A DNA stretch of 64,000 nt, taken from a bacterium. GTDB lineage: Bacteria > Campylobacterota > Campylobacteria > Campylobacterales > Sulfurimonadaceae. The notes under the pieces are model-generated. The model made no database searches and was not told the origin of the DNA. It worked only from the letters and a program-made list of their open reading frames with translations. Shown one piece after another: positions 9,252 through 17,563 of this stretch; within the stretch, counting starts at the first letter, position 1, and every line of letters begins with the position of its first letter. Location: positions 1 to 64,000 of the forward strand of contig JAHJJX010000014.1 in NCBI GenBank assembly GCA_018822665.1, read 5' to 3'. The translations under genes and the position numbers were made by a program.

Positions 9252-10473
9252 TTGTTTTCTCCCATTCATTAATTGCATAGTCTAGTCCTTGAGTATTTTT
9301 TACTCCCATAATCCAGTATTTATTTTTCTCATAAGCCGTTGGCGTAGAACTCCAAAGCCTCTCATACTCATTGCTTGTTTTTGGACGATCTAAGGTAATG
9401 TGGTTTTCATGGATAAAGACAAGAGAGTGAAGGTCGTCAATAGTTGGCAATCTCCATGGATTTTCAATCGGATTGGTGTTTTGCGCAAACTCGATTTCTA
9501 CTCGTCTGTTTGCCGGTTCATTCATATCATCCTCAGTAGCAATTAAAGGCTGCGATTCACCCATTGGAATAAATACGATACGATCTCTAGAAATACCATG
9601 CTTTACAAAGATAGAAGCTGTTGCTTCACAGCGGCGCTTAGAGAGGTCAATATTATATTCCGATGTATATTTTCTATCCGTATGGCAATATAATGTTACT
9701 TTAGAAGTTTCTGGGATAATACTTGCAATATATACCAGTTTGGAATGCTCACTTTTGCTAGGACTATCAATATTAAGATCAAAATAGACTGTTGGGCGGT
9801 TACCGACTATATCTGGAGTATTTCCCAAGTTGTTATTATGATTCCAATCGTCCAAAATACCTTTATTGTAAGGCAATTTTTCACAATACTGTTTTGCCTC
9901 TTTATAAACCATTTTGTTAGGTTTTTTAGATTGATGCCATGTTAAACCAAGTGTGGATGATGTGAAACGCTCATAGTCTTGCGTATTTTGAGTAACGTTA
10001 TATGAGGAGTTTAAATCGCTGTAAAGATAACGCTCATCCCCTTTTACACAGATACGATACGCTTTATCATCATCAAGCCTCCAGAATTTATTTCCGGTTG
10101 CGAAGTTAAGAATCAGCTTGCTGTACTCCACATCGGCATAATCGGTACTGCTCCAATAAAATTCATTAGAAAGCTTAACAAAATCTTGTTTTTGCGCTGT
10201 ATAAGCGACTTCTGCACTGGAAAGTTCTGCTATCTCTTTAATATTTGGAAGTCGCCACTGCTCACCCTTGTTTATATCATTGCGTTCATTCGTATGAATA
10301 TTTAAAGATTCACAACTTTGAACCGCCTCTTTGTGTGTGTAAAAGCGCGGCTGTTCCTCTACTTGCCAATATAAACCTTTATATGCAACGACACCGTCTT
10401 TGGTATCATTTGCAAATAAAAAACTGCCAAGACTCAGAAGCAACAACGGCATAAATGTTGTGACATAACGCAT
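9232..10473 (-). CDS. secreted DUF1566 (Lcl) protein with inserted OmpA domain
   Basis: A signal peptide (1-21) precedes a first DUF1566/Lcl domain (about 25-145; WRLPNIKEIAELSS, FYWSSTDYAD, AYRICVKG). A second such domain seems to start at about 175 (LGLTWHQSKKPNKMVYKEAKQYCEKL) and end at 338-413 (NPWRLPTIDDLHSLV, LWSSTPTAY, NVICVH). Between its two halves sits an OmpA-like domain (about 226-330; VYFDLNI, HTDRKYTSEYNIDLSKRRCE, NRRVEIEF). The protein is therefore periplasmic or outer-membrane associated and probably binds peptidoglycan. Its stop codon overlaps the TolC-OmpA gene, which suggests joint production. Exact function is unknown. Confidence 0.82.
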   Translation of the reverse strand: MRYVTTFMPLLLLSLGSFLFANDTKDGVVAYKGLYWQVEEQPRFYTHKEAVQSCESLNIHTNERNDINKGEQWRLPNIKEIAELSSAEVAYTAQKQDFVKLSNEFYWSSTDYADVEYSKLILNFATGNKFWRLDDDKAYRICVKGDERYLYSDLNSSYNVTQNTQDYERFTSSTLGLTWHQSKKPNKMVYKEAKQYCEKLPYNKGILDDWNHNNNLGNTPDIVGNRPTVYFDLNIDSPSKSEHSKLVYIASIIPETSKVTLYCHTDRKYTSEYNIDLSKRRCEATASIFVKHGISRDRIVFIPMGESQPLIATEDDMNEPANRRVEIEFAQNTNPIENPWRLPTIDDLHSLVFIHENHITLDRPKTSNEYERLWSSTPTAYEKNKYWIMGVKNTQGLDYAINEWEKTNVICVH

Positions 10474-10585
10474 AACACACCCCCTTTTATAATTCCTACG
10501 GTCATTCTAACTTAAAGATATTTAATCAAATATAAAAGGAATAAAAACCTAAGATTAAATTCAACCAAGCACTAAAGTAATTTAA

Positions 10586-12646
10586 TTAGATTTCGACGTC
10601 CGTATCGATTTCAAAATCTAAATCTTCAATACCGCCCTCTTCAAAGCCACCTTCATTGTATTCTGGGTTAATACTCTCATTGCCACTCTGGGCTGGGCTT
10701 TGTGATGCTTCACCGACTGAGCCTGTGTCAATTATTTCATCATCGTCACTGAGTCCGAGTGAAACTTTTTCATCACCTGCATCCGAAGTATCTCTATCAT
10801 CTACTTGATCATTTTCCCCTCTGCTATCATCATGTTCACCATCACGACCCTCATCACCATCATTTCCATTATCATCTTCACCATGCTGATGTTGATTCCC
10901 CTGCCCATTGTTGTCATCATCATTGTCGTTGTCGTTGTCGTTGTCAGAATCCGTGTCAGTGTCAGTGTCTGAATCTGTATCGGAATCCGTGTCTGTGTCG
11001 GAATCATTGTCATTGTCATTGTCATTGTCGTTGTCATTGTCGTTGTCATTGTCATTGTCATTGTCGTTGTCGTTGTCATTGTCGTTGTCATTGTCATTGT
11101 CATTGTCATTGTCATTGTCATTGTCATTGTCATTGTCAGTGTCTGAATCCGTGTCTGAGTCTGAGTCAGAATCCGTGTCCGTGTCCGTGTCCGTGTCAGT
11201 GTCTGTGTCTGTGTCAGAATCTGTGTCCGTGTCCGTGTCCGTGTCAGTGTCTGTGTCTGTGTCAGAATCTGAATCTGAATCTATATCGGAATCAGTGTCA
11301 GTGTCAGTGTCTGTGTCGGAGTCAGTGTCAGTGTCTGTGTCGGAATCTGTATCGGAATCATTGTCATTGTCATTGTCATTGTCATTGTCATTGTCATTGT
11401 CATTGTCATTGTCATTGTCTGTGTCTGAGTCTGAATCTGTGTCTGTGTCGGAATCTGAGTCAGAATCCGTGTCAGAATCTGTGTCTGTGTCTGTGTCTGT
11501 GTCTGAATCCGTGTCTGAATCCGTGTCTGTGTCAGTATCAGTATCAGTGTCAGTGTCGGAATCCGTATCTGTGTCAGTGTCTGAGTCTGAGTCTGAGTCT
11601 GAATCTGTGTCTGTGTCTGAGTCTGAATCAGTGTCTGTGTCGGAATCTGAGTCTGAATCCGTGTCAGTGTCTGAATCCGTGTCTGTGTCTGTGTCAGAAT
11701 CTGTATCGGAATCCGTATCTGTGTCAGTGTCTGAGTCTGAGTCTGAATCCGTGTCAGTGTCGGAATCTGAGTCAGAATCCGTGTCAGAATCTGTGTCAGT
11801 GTCAGTGTCGGAATCAGTGTCTGTGTCGGAATCTGAGTCTGAATCCGTGTCAGTGTCTGAATCCGTGTCTGTGTCTGTGTCGGAATCCGTATCTGTGTCT
11901 GAGTCTGAGTCTGAATCTGTGTCGGAATCCGTATCTGTGTCAGTGTCTGAGTCTGAGTCTGAATCTGAGTCTGAGTCTGAATCCGTGTCAGTGTCTGAGT
12001 CTGAGTCTGAATCCGTGTCTGTGTCGGAATCTGAGTCAGAATCCGTGTCAGTGTCTGTGTCTGAATCTGTATCGGAATCCGTGTCAGCGTCTGTGTCAGT
12101 GTCTGAGTCAGAATCCGTGTCAGTGTCAGTGTCTGTATCCGTATCACTGTCGGAATCTGAATCACCTACTTCCCCAGATACTTCCTCTATATTTGTGATA
12201 TCCGAATCCGTGCCATGCTCAAAATCACTTTGTGTTGCCCAAATATTGGTATCATCGGCAGCTCTCGTTCGGCTTGTGAAATGTCCCCCTACAGCACCGG
12301 CGCCCCCTGAAGCTTCACCGGCAGCCGTAGCGGCAAGATCATCTAAGTTACCGCCGTTCATCAAAAATTGCTCAAGTGAATCAGAATTCATGGTGACATC
12401 TTCAACCAAAAATGCATTTTGAACGCTTTCGTCAAGCGTAAGCACATCACCAGCCTGCAACACTAAAAGATTAGCTTCAACCACACTTCCTGGCGTTTGC
12501 ACTAAAATATGTACATCACCATCAATCACAACTACTTTTTCACCTTCTTGAATAACATCACCTTGACTCAATACCCTCTTATTTCCATCCGAATCGATTA
12601 CGATTGCGTGTCCGGTAAGTACCTGAACAATACTTGTCGCTGCCAT
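10586..12646 (-). CDS. LapA-like retention-module surface protein with Asp-Ser/Thr/Asn repeats
   Basis: Residues 1-105 match the retention module that holds LapA-type adhesins in the outer-membrane pore ([42 protein letters not shown]). A TAAG site for LapG cleavage lies at residues 107-110, followed by a Gly/Ala-rich linker. Residues 162-578 are almost only D-S, D-T and D-N dipeptides. The last 108 residues are acidic and of mixed composition, ending EIDTDVEI, presumably the secretion signal. There are no RTX nonapeptides, Ig-like domains or lectin domains. It is secreted by the neighbouring type I system. With about half of the repeat being Asp, it should be extremely negative and may bind calcium. 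A good ribosome site (AAAGGA) precedes ATG 12646. The repeat number could be wrong if the assembly collapsed it. Confidence 0.9.
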   Translation of the reverse strand: MAATSIVQVLTGHAIVIDSDGNKRVLSQGDVIQEGEKVVVIDGDVHILVQTPGSVVEANLLVLQAGDVLTLDESVQNAFLVEDVTMNSDSLEQFLMNGGNLDDLAATAAGEASGGAGAVGGHFTSRTRAADDTNIWATQSDFEHGTDSDITNIEEVSGEVGDSDSDSDTDTDTDTDTDSDSDTDTDADTDSDTDSDTDTDTDSDSDSDTDTDSDSDSDTDTDSDSDSDSDSDSDTDTDTDSDTDSDSDSDTDTDSDTDTDTDSDTDTDSDSDSDTDTDSDTDTDTDSDTDSDSDSDTDTDSDSDSDTDTDTDSDTDSDTDTDTDSDTDTDSDSDSDTDTDSDSDTDTDSDSDSDSDTDTDTDSDTDTDTDTDTDTDSDTDSDTDTDTDTDSDTDSDSDSDTDTDSDSDTDNDNDNDNDNDNDNDNDNDNDSDTDSDTDTDTDSDTDTDTDTDSDIDSDSDSDTDTDTDTDTDTDTDSDTDTDTDTDTDTDTDSDSDSDTDSDTDNDNDNDNDNDNDNDNDNDNDNDNDNDNDNDNDNDNDNDNDNDNDSDTDTDSDTDSDTDTDTDSDNDNDNDNDDDNNGQGNQHQHGEDDNGNDGDEGRDGEHDDSRGENDQVDDRDTSDAGDEKVSLGLSDDDEIIDTGSVGEASQSPAQSGNESINPEYNEGGFEEGGIEDLDFEIDTDVEI
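11006..11137 (-). repeat. hexamer microsatellite encoding (DN)22
   Basis: Twenty-two consecutive six-base units, ATTGTC or GTTGTC on the plus strand, encode an uninterrupted Asp-Asn block. Slippage by whole units would change protein length without a frameshift. Confidence 0.9.
11360..11419 (-). repeat. perfect hexamer microsatellite encoding (DN)10
   Basis: Ten identical ATTGTC units (plus strand) stand between Asp-Ser/Thr stretches. This is the most regular part of the tract and the likeliest place for length variation. Confidence 0.92.
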
Positions 12647-12682
12647 GAGAAATCCTTTTGTAGCTAATTTTCATATTTTTAA

Positions 12683-12688
12683 ATTATA
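12683..12688 (-). promoter_or_regulatory. -10 box before the adhesin gene
   Basis: TATAAT on the minus strand lies about 37 bases before the adhesin ATG, in an 83-base AT-rich gap after the LapD-like gene. This suggests the adhesin has its own promoter. Confidence 0.45.
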
Positions 12689-12729
12689 TAACAATCGAAA
12701 ATATATGTATAGTGTACTTTTGGACAGAT

Positions 12730-14694
12730 TTATAAAGGAAACTGCTCTTGCAACAGCTCAGGTTTGTGAATATAAAAACCTTGCATATAGATAATACCGA
12801 ATTTCTCCAACTGAGTGTATTCTTCTTTAGTTTCCACATTGCTGACAATCATTTTTATTCCTATGCTTAACGTAAGATTGTAAATAGAGTTGAATATTCT
12901 GGAGTTGATATCTTTTTCAAAAAGTTCACAAAGATACTGTGCATTCATTTTAATATAATCAGGGCGAATTTTTTTAAGTAACTCTGCTTCTTGCATGTCA
13001 AAAATAAATCCATCTATTCCAAAAGTAAAATTCATTAGATGAAGATTTTCTACGAAATGTTCTACTGCATCCGGATTCGCTTGAACAATTGCTAAGGTTG
13101 TTTCAAACTGCAACATTGGTGAAATTTTTTTGCCACGATAGAGCGTAGTCAATTCTTGTAAAAAACGAGTTTTCTCAAAAGTTGGTGCCGAAAGATTCAT
13201 TGCACACTTAGGTGTAGCCTTGCAAATTTTATGCAGCAAGTATAAATCTATTTCATCAAGAAGACCTGCGGAGTAAACAACAGGCAAAAAGTGTCGTGCA
13301 GGAATTAACTCACCCTCAGATGTATAAAAACGCGCAAACAGTTCATGATGAAAGGTCTGCTGATTACTTACATCTAAACATTGCTGAGATGCCAATTGAA
13401 TATGATTATGGGTCATTGCATCACGTATACGCGTAATAAGTTCATCTTTCCCATGATTTTGAAAATTAGCAATAGAAGAATCATAACAAAAGGTATGACA
13501 GCTAAAGGAATCTTCCATTTTTGCCTTCATAAGAGCATGATCAATATGACTCAAAGTTGTTACAATACTTTGATTAGGCTCGTAGGCACCTATCCCCATG
13601 TAAAGCCGAATGGATTCAGTATCGTCAATGAAATGTTTTTGAGAAATCAATTTAGCTGTCTGCATTATTTCATTTCCAAGTTCACTATACCCGTTTTGTT
13701 CATGTATGCCTGGACACATTACGGCAAAATCACTCACATTCATGCGAGCGATGAGAGTTTTACTTCTAGCAACTATTGGTATTATCGGGATAGCGTCAAG
13801 CAGTTCATGTAAAAAATTATTAAATTCATAATACCCATAACGGGATTTGAGTGCTTCATAGTTTTCAATTGTCATAATACCCAATGCACCGTATGCATGC
13901 TGATTATGCTCTTTAATACTATTGTGCAGTGTCATCATCAGAAACTTACGATTAGGAATTTGAAATTCTTCATCCGTATATAGAAGATCGTGGTAATTTT
14001 TAATAGCAACGGCCTCGCGCTCGTATATTTCTTTAATACGCAATACTATTAGATTCATAGCTTCCGTAATACCGCGAAGTTCAGTTGTAAAAGGGACATC
14101 ATCTGTGATAATAAAATTATTTTTCAAAATTGAGTCGGCTTGTTGTTGTACTTTTTTTACAGGACGAAGTACCAAATGAAGCAATAAATACAGAAGAAGA
14201 AAAAGAATAATTACAATAGCGACAAACCAAGCAACAAGACCAAAAAGCGTAGTCCATAACTGATAATAGGCATGTCCGTTATGATTATATACATCGATTG
14301 TACCGAATTGTCTCCAACCAGCCATAATTTGAGACGTGCCAACAGCATTTTGTAATTTTATGACATTCATAAACCATTGAGGAACTGTTTTGACTTTTTT
14401 TGGATTATGTTTTTCAATCATAACTTTACCATCCCTATCTTTGAGAACGATGGACTGATAGTATCCGCTATCAAATATAGCATTGATTATGGTATCCATC
14501 TTAGAATTGGATTGCGCATCATCGGCAACCATGCTAATAGACAACCCTAATGAAGTTGCTGTGTCCTGTGCATCAGAATAAAGTTGGTTTTGAATGAATT
14601 CATTGGTGCTTTTAAAACTAAGAAAGAAAACGACTACAAGCGTGCTCACTATAAAAATAGTAAAAAGCGATGCGATTTGTTTAAATAGGCTCAT
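12730..14694 (-). CDS. lapD: LapD-like c-di-GMP receptor (degenerate GGDEF-EAL)
   Basis: LapD is an inner-membrane receptor that captures the protease LapG in the periplasm when its cytoplasmic EAL domain binds c-di-GMP. ATG 14694 is chosen because AAAGGAA lies 8 bases before it and the protein then begins MSLFKQ, as LapD proteins do. Two membrane segments (about 10-27 and 150-176) enclose a periplasmic domain that contains the conserved GW..FGTIDV stretch thought to contact LapG. HAMP, GGDEF-like and EAL-like domains follow. Both enzymatic motifs are lost: NVSDF replaces GGDEF (about 319-323) and ELF replaces EAL (about 451-453). It should therefore bind c-di-GMP rather than make or destroy it. 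It overlaps lapG by 14 bases. Confidence 0.9.
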   Translation of the reverse strand: MSLFKQIASLFTIFIVSTLVVVFFLSFKSTNEFIQNQLYSDAQDTATSLGLSISMVADDAQSNSKMDTIINAIFDSGYYQSIVLKDRDGKVMIEKHNPKKVKTVPQWFMNVIKLQNAVGTSQIMAGWRQFGTIDVYNHNGHAYYQLWTTLFGLVAWFVAIVIILFLLLYLLLHLVLRPVKKVQQQADSILKNNFIITDDVPFTTELRGITEAMNLIVLRIKEIYEREAVAIKNYHDLLYTDEEFQIPNRKFLMMTLHNSIKEHNQHAYGALGIMTIENYEALKSRYGYYEFNNFLHELLDAIPIIPIVARSKTLIARMNVSDFAVMCPGIHEQNGYSELGNEIMQTAKLISQKHFIDDTESIRLYMGIGAYEPNQSIVTTLSHIDHALMKAKMEDSFSCHTFCYDSSIANFQNHGKDELITRIRDAMTHNHIQLASQQCLDVSNQQTFHHELFARFYTSEGELIPARHFLPVVYSAGLLDEIDLYLLHKICKATPKCAMNLSAPTFEKTRFLQELTTLYRGKKISPMLQFETTLAIVQANPDAVEHFVENLHLMNFTFGIDGFIFDMQEAELLKKIRPDYIKMNAQYLCELFEKDINSRIFNSIYNLTLSIGIKMIVSNVETKEEYTQLEKFGIIYMQGFYIHKPELLQEQFPL

Positions 14695-15343
14695 ACAATT
14701 CCTTTTCATACCTACTGAGAAAATTTTCCCATTTTTTATTCTTATTGATTGCTCCCGGTATACGCTTACCAAGACCTCGCTCTTTAGCTAAAAACAACGA
14801 TTCAGCATTAAAACTGTATATGGGGCTCAAATCGCTGCGTTTGTCACCCGGAAGCACTTCATAATTAGTATTGTCTAAAATAAGCGGGATAGATTTAGGA
14901 GTGTCGTAGTAGGATAATATCATATGCCCCTGAGGGTATTTTATAGACTTTGCATAAGTAATAAAAAGCTTTTTATCGGGTATACCAAGCCGCTTTAGCG
15001 TGGCATATTTGGCAATAACGAAATCTTCACAGTCTCCTTTGTTGCGCCCCAAAAACTCCAAGGGAGTTGCCCAATGGTCTTCTTCTCCCCAAACAGCCTG
15101 ATCTGACATCCACGGCACTTTATTGAAAAAGTCATTGACCGCTACGAGCTTCTCATATTCTGAAAGATTTACAGCATAATTGAGCAGTTTTTCCAAAGCC
15201 TCGAAACGATGCATGGCCAATACCCCATATCGTTTTTTAATCTCCTGAAAATTTGCTTTAGATATGGTGTAGGCAGACGAATTCGAAGCCATTGTGACAG
15301 CGCAAAACATCCAGCAAGCAAATAAAACTTTTATCATACCCAT
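14681..15343 (-). CDS. lapG: LapG-like periplasmic cysteine protease
   Basis: LapG is a calcium-dependent, transglutaminase-like protease (DUF920, BTLCP family) that cuts the N-terminus of LapA adhesins and frees them from the cell. The likely catalytic triad is visible: Cys105 (GDCEDF), His140 (GHMIL) and Asp157 (LDN). An N-terminal signal peptide (to about residue 19) directs it to the periplasm. At 220 residues it has normal family length. A second ATG at 15337 is possible; neither has a strong ribosome site. It is first in the row lapG-lapD-adhesin, which is the expected control module. Confidence 0.92.
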   Translation of the reverse strand: MGMIKVLFACWMFCAVTMASNSSAYTISKANFQEIKKRYGVLAMHRFEALEKLLNYAVNLSEYEKLVAVNDFFNKVPWMSDQAVWGEEDHWATPLEFLGRNKGDCEDFVIAKYATLKRLGIPDKKLFITYAKSIKYPQGHMILSYYDTPKSIPLILDNTNYEVLPGDKRSDLSPIYSFNAESLFLAKERGLGKRIPGAINKNKKWENFLSRYEKELYEPI

Positions 15344-15454
15344 CCCAATCTAATACATAACATCTCACGAATATACAAAAATATCGCTCACAGTATATCG
15401 GAAAATATTAGTATTAATTGTAAATAAACACTCTATTCAAATTTTGACTTTAAT

Positions 15455-16114
15455 CTATTTTTTAGAATTGAGTCTCGATTGGTATTCCTCTGGATGTTTG
15501 CACACCGGACATACTTTCAAAGCTTTTTTTCCATAATGAATATGTCCACAAACCTCACATATCCAAGCTTCTTCCCCATCTTCACTTAAAAACTCCGCAC
15601 CTGCATTCAATCTATCTAAAAGCATTTGAAACATTTTTTCATGTTCAACTTCAATTTTTCCTATTCCGGAGAAGAGCTTGGCTGCTTCGCCGAATCCTTC
15701 TTCTTTCGCAATTTTTGCAAAATCCGGGTACATAGTGATATTTTCATAATTCTCACCGTCTATAGCCATTTGAAGGTTTTCTTTTGTATCTCCAAAGTTA
15801 TCTTCACTGTTATTTAACATTCTGTTATGAAGCGCTAATTCAAGTTTTGCATGCGTTTTTTCATTATTTGCAGCTCTTTGAAAATGTTCGGCAATATCTC
15901 TAAAACCCTCTTTTTGAGCAACTTTTGCAAAATATTCATACTTATTTCTCGCTTGGGATTCACCTGCAAAAGCTTTGAGTAGATTTACTAGAGTAAGATT
16001 AGTTGTGACGCATTCCATATCCTCGCCGCAACAAACAAGCGTTCCACCGCCAACGCTCTGAACTTCAACCACATTTCCACACTTGTTACATCTATATGTT
16101 TCATATTGTCTCAT
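15455..16114 (-). CDS. desulforedoxin-rubrerythrin (peroxide reductase)
   Basis: Rubrerythrins reduce hydrogen peroxide in the cytoplasm of microaerophiles and anaerobes. Residues 1-35 form a desulforedoxin-like iron site (CNKC...CC), residues about 40-170 the four-helix di-iron domain ([35 protein letters not shown]), and residues about 180-219 a rubredoxin site ([20 protein letters not shown]). This three-part layout is that of the desulforubrerythrin known from Campylobacter jejuni. It is transcribed divergently from the PerR/Fur-like repressor, with a likely operator at its promoter. Confidence 0.95.
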   Translation of the reverse strand: MRQYETYRCNKCGNVVEVQSVGGGTLVCCGEDMECVTTNLTLVNLLKAFAGESQARNKYEYFAKVAQKEGFRDIAEHFQRAANNEKTHAKLELALHNRMLNNSEDNFGDTKENLQMAIDGENYENITMYPDFAKIAKEEGFGEAAKLFSGIGKIEVEHEKMFQMLLDRLNAGAEFLSEDGEEAWICEVCGHIHYGKKALKVCPVCKHPEEYQSRLNSKK

Positions 16115-16129
16115 AATAAACTCCTAAAG

Positions 16130-16192
16130 GATAATTTTTATCTATTGATAAATTATAGTATTATTAAACTTAAAGAATAATTTTTATCCATT
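16130..16192. promoter_or_regulatory. candidate PerR operators between rubrerythrin and perR
   Basis: ATAATTTTTATCTATT (16131-16146) and ATAATTTTTATCCATT (16177-16192) are near-identical direct repeats. The first contains the palindrome GATAA-TTT-TTATC (16130-16142). A minus-strand -10 box for rubrerythrin is at 16152-16157, so the first copy covers its start site. The second copy covers the -35 region of perR. This placement suits a repressor that controls both genes. Confidence 0.55.
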
Positions 16193-16206
16193 AAGATTCA
16201 ATACTG

Positions 16207-16212
16207 TATAAT
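16207..16212 (+). promoter_or_regulatory. -10 box of perR, implying a leaderless mRNA
   Basis: TATAAT ends only 6 bases before ATG 16219, and no ribosome binding site lies between. Transcription would begin at or next to the start codon. Confidence 0.5.
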
Positions 16213-16218
16213 TGTATC

Positions 16219-16623
16219 ATGAATGATTATACAAATATACTAAGAGAACATAATTTAAAAGCCACCCCCCAAAGATTGGCTATTGCGAATGCCCTTTGTA
16301 CGAATGGGCATATGAGCATAGAAACTCTTTATGGGATTATGCTAAAAAAATTCAGTTCTATATCGCTGGCGACAATATACAAAAATATTAATTTAATGCT
16401 TGAGAATACTTTTATTCAAGAAGTTAAACTTCCAAATGCAAAATCCGTATACGAACTTACCAAAACTCCTCATTCGCATCTTTTATGCGAGGCATGTGGA
16501 AATGTTGAAGATATCTTGCTAAATCTCAATAGCATCATCGAAGATGCATTAAAAGCAAGTGAGTTTCAAATAGAAAAAACGGATTTAGTACTCTCAGGAG
16601 TTTGCAAAAAGTGCAGAAAATAA
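16219..16623 (+). CDS. perR: Fur-family peroxide-type repressor
   Basis: This 134-residue protein has the Fur fold: a winged helix (about 1-80; LKATPQRLAIANAL, SSISLATIYKNINLMLEN) and a dimer domain with a structural zinc site from CEAC (about 92-95) and CKKC near the end. Position beside rubrerythrin with shared operators, and the short length, favour PerR over Fur, Zur or Nur. Peroxide would oxidise its metal site and derepress rubrerythrin. Its -10 box suggests a leaderless transcript. Its last 13 bases overlap the next gene. Confidence 0.85.
   Translation: MNDYTNILREHNLKATPQRLAIANALCTNGHMSIETLYGIMLKKFSSISLATIYKNINLMLENTFIQEVKLPNAKSVYELTKTPHSHLLCEACGNVEDILLNLNSIIEDALKASEFQIEKTDLVLSGVCKKCRK
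16491..16501 (+). repeat. GGCATGTGGAA word, copy 1
   Basis: Lies inside perR and is read as Ala-Cys-Gly of the zinc motif, preceded by GA. Confidence 0.8.
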
Positions 16624-17465
16624 AAACATTATTTTTAATTTTCTGCTTGGCATGTGGAACTATAAATCTTTATGCCTATGAGGCTGTTATCATCCCCTTT
16701 GTAGCCAACTCAGAGTATCAGGATTCAGAAAAAGACAGTGCTCTTCATGGCGGTTTTTATTCAAAACTTTCAGATTCCAAAAACTCCGTTGAGCTTAGTT
16801 ATGAAAGATTAAATTTAAATTATTCAACGCCAAAAAAGATGTTACTGCAGGATGATGTCACATTTAATTATTCGCATATACTCTCCAAAAATTATACTCT
16901 CAATGGCGGATTCCACTACATACACACAAATGAACGCCAAAGTAACAAGGTTCAGTCTTACTTTTTAGGCTTAAAATATTTCAATAAAAATAATTTTGAC
17001 ATAGGTGCCGATGTATGCTATTCGCTTTATAATTCATACTCTTTGGCAGAATCCATCTTACAATTAAAACCCTATTTCGGCTTTCATTTTGGTGAGAATT
17101 CTTCCATAATGGGACACTTTTACACAAAGATAAGTTACTATCTTATGCATCCAAAAAATACGACAACATCTCTTGAACACAATTATAATTCTTATGAAAT
17201 AGATATTCAACACTCTTTAGGTAACTTTACAAATAATCTGCAGGCATGGAGCGGGAAACAGCTTTATGCGGTGAAAGATAGCGGCTTTACTCTGTATAAT
17301 CTTAATGAAGAGCATAATGGCGGATACAGCTTTTCAAGCAAATATCGTTTATCGAAAAAACTTGGGATAAAAGCTGCTTATGTTTATGAAGATTTTAGCG
17401 AATTCGGGACTAATGGAAGTTCCACAATGAGCCGTTATATACTCTCTTGTGAGTATAATTTTTAA
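16611..17465 (+). CDS. predicted outer-membrane beta-barrel protein
   Basis: I do not recognise a named family. A signal peptide (KIKTLFLIFCLACGTINLYA) is followed by about 260 residues of alternating polar and aromatic strands, ending in ...SCEYNF with a terminal Phe, the usual signal for barrel insertion. GTG 16611 is chosen because CAGGAG (16595-16600) is 10 bases before it; the in-frame TTG at 16602 is too close to that site. It overlaps perR by 13 bases, so it is probably co-transcribed and may be peroxide-regulated. Confidence 0.7.
   Translation: MQKIKTLFLIFCLACGTINLYAYEAVIIPFVANSEYQDSEKDSALHGGFYSKLSDSKNSVELSYERLNLNYSTPKKMLLQDDVTFNYSHILSKNYTLNGGFHYIHTNERQSNKVQSYFLGLKYFNKNNFDIGADVCYSLYNSYSLAESILQLKPYFGFHFGENSSIMGHFYTKISYYLMHPKNTTTSLEHNYNSYEIDIQHSLGNFTNNLQAWSGKQLYAVKDSGFTLYNLNEEHNGGYSFSSKYRLSKKLGIKAAYVYEDFSEFGTNGSSTMSRYILSCEYNF
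16649..16659 (+). repeat. GGCATGTGGAA word, copy 2
   Basis: Lies in the signal-peptide codons of the barrel gene (Ala-Cys-Gly), in the extended form TTGGCATGTGGAA. Confidence 0.85.
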
Positions 17466-17526
17466 AATTAAATAAAACTATTGCCAAATACTGCTTACTT
17501 TTAATAACTCCTCAGAACAATTTTTG

Positions 17527-17532
17527 TATAAT
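17527..17532 (+). promoter_or_regulatory. -10 box of prs
   Basis: TATAAT with an upstream T run (TTTTTG) lies 31 bases before the prs ATG. AAAAAGGAA provides the ribosome site. Confidence 0.55.
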
Positions 17533-17563
17533 CACGAACTTAATTTTTCCAAAAAGGAACCCC

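Larger units (their letters stand above)
10913..12163 (-). repeat. Asp-Ser/Thr/Asn dipeptide repeat tract
   Basis: About 1.25 kb of hexamer-based repeats of the form GAx-(AGT/TCx/ACx/AAT) encode residues 162-578 of the adhesin. The unit varies by codon, so the tract is a patchwork rather than one perfect satellite. On the other strand it gives long His/Cys- or Ser/Glu-rich open frames, which are artefacts. Confidence 0.95.

Noticed and set aside
10759-12422. Long plus-strand open frames (His/Cys-rich and Ser/Glu-rich) and a Met-Thr-rich minus frame across the repeat tract
   Set aside because: They are the other-frame readings of hexamer repeats, with no start context or normal composition. 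The minus-strand adhesin frame has a retention module, a ribosome site and a locus that explains it.
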